Assembly: GCA_900542425.1 (NCBI GenBank)
Contig: UQNQ01000044.1
Span: 1-5,809 of the forward strand
Direction: 5' to 3'
DNA: 5,809 bases
Source: an uncultured Eubacteriales bacterium
GTDB taxonomy: Bacteria; Bacillota; Clostridia; Oscillospirales; CAG-272
Shown piece by piece: positions 5,448 to 5,809 of the stretch (positions are counted from its first letter, which is position 1; every line of letters begins with the position of its first letter). The notes under the pieces were generated by a model. It had not been told where the DNA came from. It saw only the letters and a list, made by a program, of their open reading frames with translations, and ran no database searches. Made by a program: the position numbers and the translations under genes.

Positions 5448-5603
5448 AGCGTAGCATGCTATAAACTATGATGGGAACGGAAGTGGGTACAAAAAATATT
5501 GATGTTGAGTTTTGGGTCGTATATATATTTAAAGCGAAAATATAAATAAAATAATGGATTTTAATGATAAGTACTGTTTCTTATGAATTCCTTTCTCTTT
5601 ATC
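5448..5603. other. Gene-free AT-rich spacer with a possible promoter
   Basis: No gene is supported. TTGATG (5499-5504), a 17-base spacer and TATATA (5522-5527) could start a + strand transcript near 5534 that would end at the terminator 5604-5649, giving an RNA of about 115 bases. The region is so AT-rich that such boxes can arise by chance. The only short frame, ATG 5553, gives ten codons and has no ribosome binding site. Confidence 0.3.
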
Positions 5604-5649
5604 AAAAATACTTGAACCCAAACTTTCAAGTTTGGGTTCAGGTATTTTT
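5604..5649. terminator. Strong bidirectional terminator hairpin
   Basis: AAAAATAC followed by TTGAACCCAAAC (5604-5623) pairs with GTTTGGGTTCA and GGTATTTTT (5630-5649), about 20 bp with one wobble, loop TTTCAA. A and T runs on opposite sides allow function on either strand. It has no adjacent gene in the window. It could end a minus-strand transcript from near 5770 or a + strand one from near 5534. Confidence 0.85.
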
Positions 5650-5809
5650 ATGAAATATTTTGAAGAGATCTTAATCCTTCAAAAGACAGGCGTTCTATAT
5701 GTGAGAAAAAGTTTTCTTAAAGATGTTATGTATATGAAGTGGTTCGCAGGATTTTGTCATATTTAAAATCTTTTTGAGTATACCATAAAATAAACAGGAA
5801 TAAAAAAAT
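5650..5809. other. Right-edge region with a second hairpin and minus-strand promoter candidate
   Basis: TTTTGAAG (5658-5665) pairs with CTTCAAAA (5677-5684). Inside, after one unpaired A, GAT pairs with ATC around CTTA, making an 11-bp hairpin with a bulged A. On the minus strand TATACT (5782 to 5777), preceded by TGG (5785 to 5783), forms an extended -10, but its -35 (TTTTAT) is weak. A + frame 5650-5766 (38 residues) and a minus frame of 21 residues exist, both without ribosome binding sites; neither is called as a gene. Confidence 0.35.

Noticed and set aside
5650..5766. A 38-codon + frame starting directly after the terminator
   Set aside because: No ribosome binding site; the start lies on the T run of the terminator and the frame overlaps a hairpin.
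1..5809. CRISPR array, insertion sequence or integrase
   Set aside because: No regularly spaced repeats, no transposase motif and no terminal inverted repeats with target duplication were found.

Overview
The window reads as chromosomal DNA of an AT-rich Gram-positive anaerobe, most likely a Clostridia member such as Lachnospiraceae. The grounds are sigma-A type promoters, GGAGG ribosome binding sites, U-rich hairpin terminators, a tRNA-Ser with encoded CCA, and phage genes of a Firmicutes siphovirus type. The taxonomic call is inference; no 16S or other marker is present.

Left part (1-3121), ordinary chromosome, all + strand. The end of an unidentified gene (1-78) is followed by a structured AT-rich gap and a good promoter. 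Next comes an intact aspartate ammonia-lyase gene (aspA, 302-1723) with its own terminator. A second unit starts with a TTGACA promoter and carries a HAD-IIB phosphatase that resembles eukaryotic-type phosphomannomutase (2105-2821). A third unit is a single tRNA-Ser(UGA) gene (2996-3084) with an extended -10 promoter and a perfect palindromic terminator. These are three independent transcription units rather than one operon.

Right part (3122-5447), remnant of a prophage late region. About 320 bases without a recognisable gene lead to a strong promoter with nothing intact behind it. Then come a tail-fibre/tail-appendage pseudogene with stops and frameshifts (about 3634-4160), an intact 221-residue protein ending in a cysteine-rich zinc ribbon (4162-4827), a small helical phage gene that reads as one protein only if three small indels are repaired (4846-5156), and an intact 83-residue membrane-anchored coiled-coil protein of the XhlA-like kind (5153-5404). 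A perfect 17-bp hairpin terminator closes the region. The gene order (tail fibre, small proteins, XhlA-like) is that of the end of a tail module just before a lysis module, but no holin or endolysin follows.

The last 360 bases (5448-5809) hold a second strong terminator hairpin, another hairpin and candidate promoters on both strands, but no convincing gene. I found no CRISPR array, insertion sequence, integrase or clear riboswitch. The most useful observations are the reconstructable decayed phage genes, the intact zinc-ribbon gene surviving among them, and a phosphomannomutase-like enzyme that lacks the cap arginines of the classical family.
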